Shown: positions 4,307-5,673 of the stretch, piece by piece | How positions within the stretch are numbered: the stretch's first letter is position 1 | Layout: each line of letters opens with the position of its first letter | Assembly (NCBI GenBank): GCA_016935885.1 | Contig: JAFGQA010000067.1 | Span: 1-5,673, forward strand | DNA length: 5,673 nt | Origin: Phycisphaerae bacterium | GTDB taxonomy: Bacteria; Planctomycetota; Phycisphaerae; UBA1845; UTPLA1 | Direction of reading: 5' to 3' | The notes under the pieces: generated by a model | Databases searched by the model: none | Seen by the model: only the letters and a program-made list of their open reading frames with translations | What the model was told of the DNA's origin: nothing | Program-made: the position numbers and the translations under genes

Positions 4307-5343
4307 GCGGTCCTCCCCGGCTCATATCCACACACCGGATCGGGGCCCAGGTAGTCCCCGGTCATCGCGTAGGCGCGGGCGCGACAGCCGCCACAGACGC
4401 GCACATAGGCACAGCGACCACACGCGCCTTGGTACGATGACAGGTCGCGGATCTCGTTCAAGAACGGTGAGTTATCCCAGATCGCCGCGAAGTCGTAGCC
4501 GTTCTCGACGAGATTGCCGGCGGAGATGTCGAGGAAGCCACAGGTCTGGACGTCGCCGCGATGGCTGATGAAGCCGAAACCGCGTCCGCCCATGCAGCCG
4601 CTCGTGTGGACGCGCGGCTCGGGCAGCTTCGCCTCGCGGTAGACGCGGGCGTATTGCGGGCCGCATGTCACGCGCAGCTCGATGGCCAGGTCGGTCTTCA
4701 GTTGCAGCAGATCGGCCAGCAGTTCGGCGTATTGCCTGGGCTCGAGGATCTCGCCGGCGATCTCCTCGCCCCGGCCGGTCGGGACCAGGATGAAGGGGTT
4801 GAAGCAGTACGCTCCAAGCTTGCGGGCCTTCTCCGCGATCGCGCGCACCTGGGCCAGGTTGTTGCGGGTGATGGTGGTGTTGATCTGAAAGCGCAGGCCC
4901 GCCCGGCGGGCCGCTTCGGCGGCCTTGATCGCGGCGTCGAAGGCGCCGGGCGTGCGGCGGAACGCGTCGTGCGTTTGGGCGGTGGCGCCGTCGAGCGAGA
5001 TCGACAGCGCCAGCACGCCGGCCTCTTTCAACGTCGCCACGGAAGCATCGTCAATGGCGTAGCCACAGGTCGCCATCACGATGCGCAGGCCCAGGCGGCG
5101 GCCATGGCGCACCAGTTCGAGGATGTCGCTGCGTTCGGTGGGCTCGCCGCCAGTGAGAATGACCACGCATCTCTCGTAGGAAGCAACCGCGTCGAGGATC
5201 TTCTTCCATTGCTCCGTGGTCAGTTCGTCGTCACGTGCGGTGCGGTCGGCATCGGCGCGACAGTGTCGGCAGTTGTAGCGGCAGCGCCGCGTCACCTCGA
5301 ACGCGATCAACCGCGGCCTCTTGTCTTGTTCGTCTACGGTCAT
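4303..5343 (-). CDS. ahbD: Radical SAM heme b synthase, AhbD-like
   Basis: The 346-residue protein has the radical SAM cluster motif C21-x3-C25-x2-C28 near its N-terminus (EVTRRCRYNCRHC), the GGEP motif at 65-68, and SISLDGA (114-120). The C-terminal part is an auxiliary iron-sulfur region of SPASM/twitch type, with C250, C268, C308-x2-C311-x5-C317-x2-C320 and C338. The LVPTGRG segment (186-192) and the CGGCRARAYAMTGDYLG ending fit AhbD, which oxidatively decarboxylates two propionates of Fe-coproporphyrin III to make heme b. AhbC and NirJ are close relatives, so a swap of name is possible; a SPASM peptide maturase is less likely given the coupled siroheme decarboxylase. Isoleucine is coded by ATC or ATT only. 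The ATG at 5343 has no good Shine-Dalgarno, and a promoter -10 lies only 9 nt upstream, suggesting a leaderless message. The gene ends in a 4-nt overlap with ahbAB. Confidence 0.85.
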   Translation of the reverse strand: MTVDEQDKRPRLIAFEVTRRCRYNCRHCRADADRTARDDELTTEQWKKILDAVASYERCVVILTGGEPTERSDILELVRHGRRLGLRIVMATCGYAIDDASVATLKEAGVLALSISLDGATAQTHDAFRRTPGAFDAAIKAAEAARRAGLRFQINTTITRNNLAQVRAIAEKARKLGAYCFNPFILVPTGRGEEIAGEILEPRQYAELLADLLQLKTDLAIELRVTCGPQYARVYREAKLPEPRVHTSGCMGGRGFGFISHRGDVQTCGFLDISAGNLVENGYDFAAIWDNSPFLNEIRDLSSYQGACGRCAYVRVCGGCRARAYAMTGDYLGPDPVCGYEPGRTA

Positions 5344-5352
5344 AGCGACCCG

Positions 5353-5381
5353 ACTGTAGTGAAATCGACGCAGAACGTCAA
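5353..5381 (-). promoter_or_regulatory. Putative sigma70-type promoter of the ahbD-ahbAB operon
   Basis: On the minus strand TTGACG (5381-5376; 5 of 6 to consensus) and TACAGT (5358-5353; 4 of 6) are separated by exactly 17 nt. The -10 ends 9 nt before the ahbD ATG, so the transcript would start about 2-3 nt ahead of the start codon. That fits the absence of a ribosome binding site. No operator-like dyad was noticed around it. Confidence 0.55.
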
Positions 5382-5465
5382 CCGCCCTAGCCCCTGGCTG
5401 GAAACCCTACGCCCATCGAAGGGTCTCGGTTCTTCGCCGCGAAAGGGAGGTCAGGTTCGTTTGTA

Positions 5466-5485
5466 GTGTGCCCGTGAGGGCATAC
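5466..5485. repeat. Hairpin repeat upstream of the ahb operon
   Basis: GTGTGCCC (5466-5473) pairs with GGGCATAC (5478-5485), including one G-T wobble, around the loop GTGA. It lies in a gene-free stretch (5344-5625) that also contains short reiterations of GGACGG (5490-5504) and ATCCG (5518-5530). It looks like an extragenic palindrome. It is about 85 bp upstream of the promoter and no regulatory role is evident. Confidence 0.4.
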
Positions 5486-5625
5486 CCGAAGGACGGAGGA
5501 CGGCAGGACACACTGTCATCCGCCATCCGTTCTCTGTTTTCCGTCACCTCGCGGCGTCGCCACGGACGCAACGCGCTTTCTTACGCAGTCAAGCTTCAGT
5601 GGACTTTCGCATTTTTCATGATGCT

Positions 5626-5673
5626 CTATGCCGCCCTGGCGAGGGCTTCCAATAGGACATCGAGATTTTTGTC
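5626..5673 (-). CDS. Possible C-terminal end of a gene entering from the right edge
   Basis: Reading the minus strand from the window edge gives 15 residues, DKNLDVLLEALARAA, and then TAG (5628-5626). The alanine/leucine-rich, helix-like ending is typical of a protein C-terminus, and the frame would put a gene upstream of and in the same direction as the ahb operon. Fifteen codons are too few to prove coding or name a family. About 280 bp separate it from ahbD, so it would not be part of that operon. Confidence 0.3.
   Translation of the reverse strand, partial: DKNLDVLLEALARAA

Noticed and set aside
4303..5343. SPASM peptide maturase (PqqE-like) with a precursor peptide nearby
   Set aside because: No small precursor-like gene is adjacent, and the coupled decarboxylase points to heme synthesis.
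4561..5466. Plus-strand open frame of 301 codons opposite ahbD
   Set aside because: This is an antisense shadow of a GC-rich gene. The minus-strand frame has full radical SAM motifs, while this one is Ala/Gly/Arg-rich without motifs.
1..5673. tRNA or rRNA genes
   Set aside because: No T-loop/anticodon pattern or rRNA-like sequence was recognised on either strand by eye.

Overview
The window looks like a piece of a GC-rich bacterial genome of the kind assembled from environmental samples. My best guess is Planctomycetota or a neighbouring phylum. This rests on a multicopy-type small protein with an STGPRTPEGK motif, gene-poor spacers full of palindromic repeats, and an Ahb-type heme pathway common in anaerobes. 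No rRNA or marker gene is present, so the phylum is an inference.

Layout, left to right. Positions 1-222 (minus) hold the N-terminal 74 residues of the STGPRTPEGK protein, with a good Shine-Dalgarno and a plausible promoter. Positions 223-1203 hold no convincing gene. They contain a 222-bp inverted-repeat element, two near-identical 26-bp hairpin repeats with a degenerate third copy, a five-unit heptanucleotide repeat and an orphan hairpin with a T tract. Positions 1204-2058 and 2121-2945 (plus) encode two different nuclease-superfamily proteins, apparently in one transcription unit: a stand-alone PD-(D/E)XK protein related to the HsdR N-terminal domain, and an endonuclease/exonuclease/phosphatase (EEP) fold enzyme. 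Positions 2946-3325 are again gene-free and filled with palindromes. Positions 3326-5343 (minus) hold two translationally coupled genes: ahbD (radical SAM heme synthase type), then a fused siroheme decarboxylase (AhbA-like plus AhbB-like halves). Positions 5344-5625 carry a strong-looking promoter for ahbD and further repeats. The right edge may hold the last 15 codons of another minus-strand gene.

How the genes work together. AhbAB removes two carboxyl groups from siroheme, and AhbD carries out the last step from Fe-coproporphyrin III to heme b. The intermediate enzyme AhbC is not in the window. The nuclease pair sits tail to tail with the ahb operon, differs from it in codon use (ATA isoleucine codons present in the nucleases, none in ahbD) and is bordered on both sides by repeats. 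It therefore looks like an accessory insertion, possibly a two-gene defence module. That role is inference; the families and intact active-site motifs are visible in the sequence.
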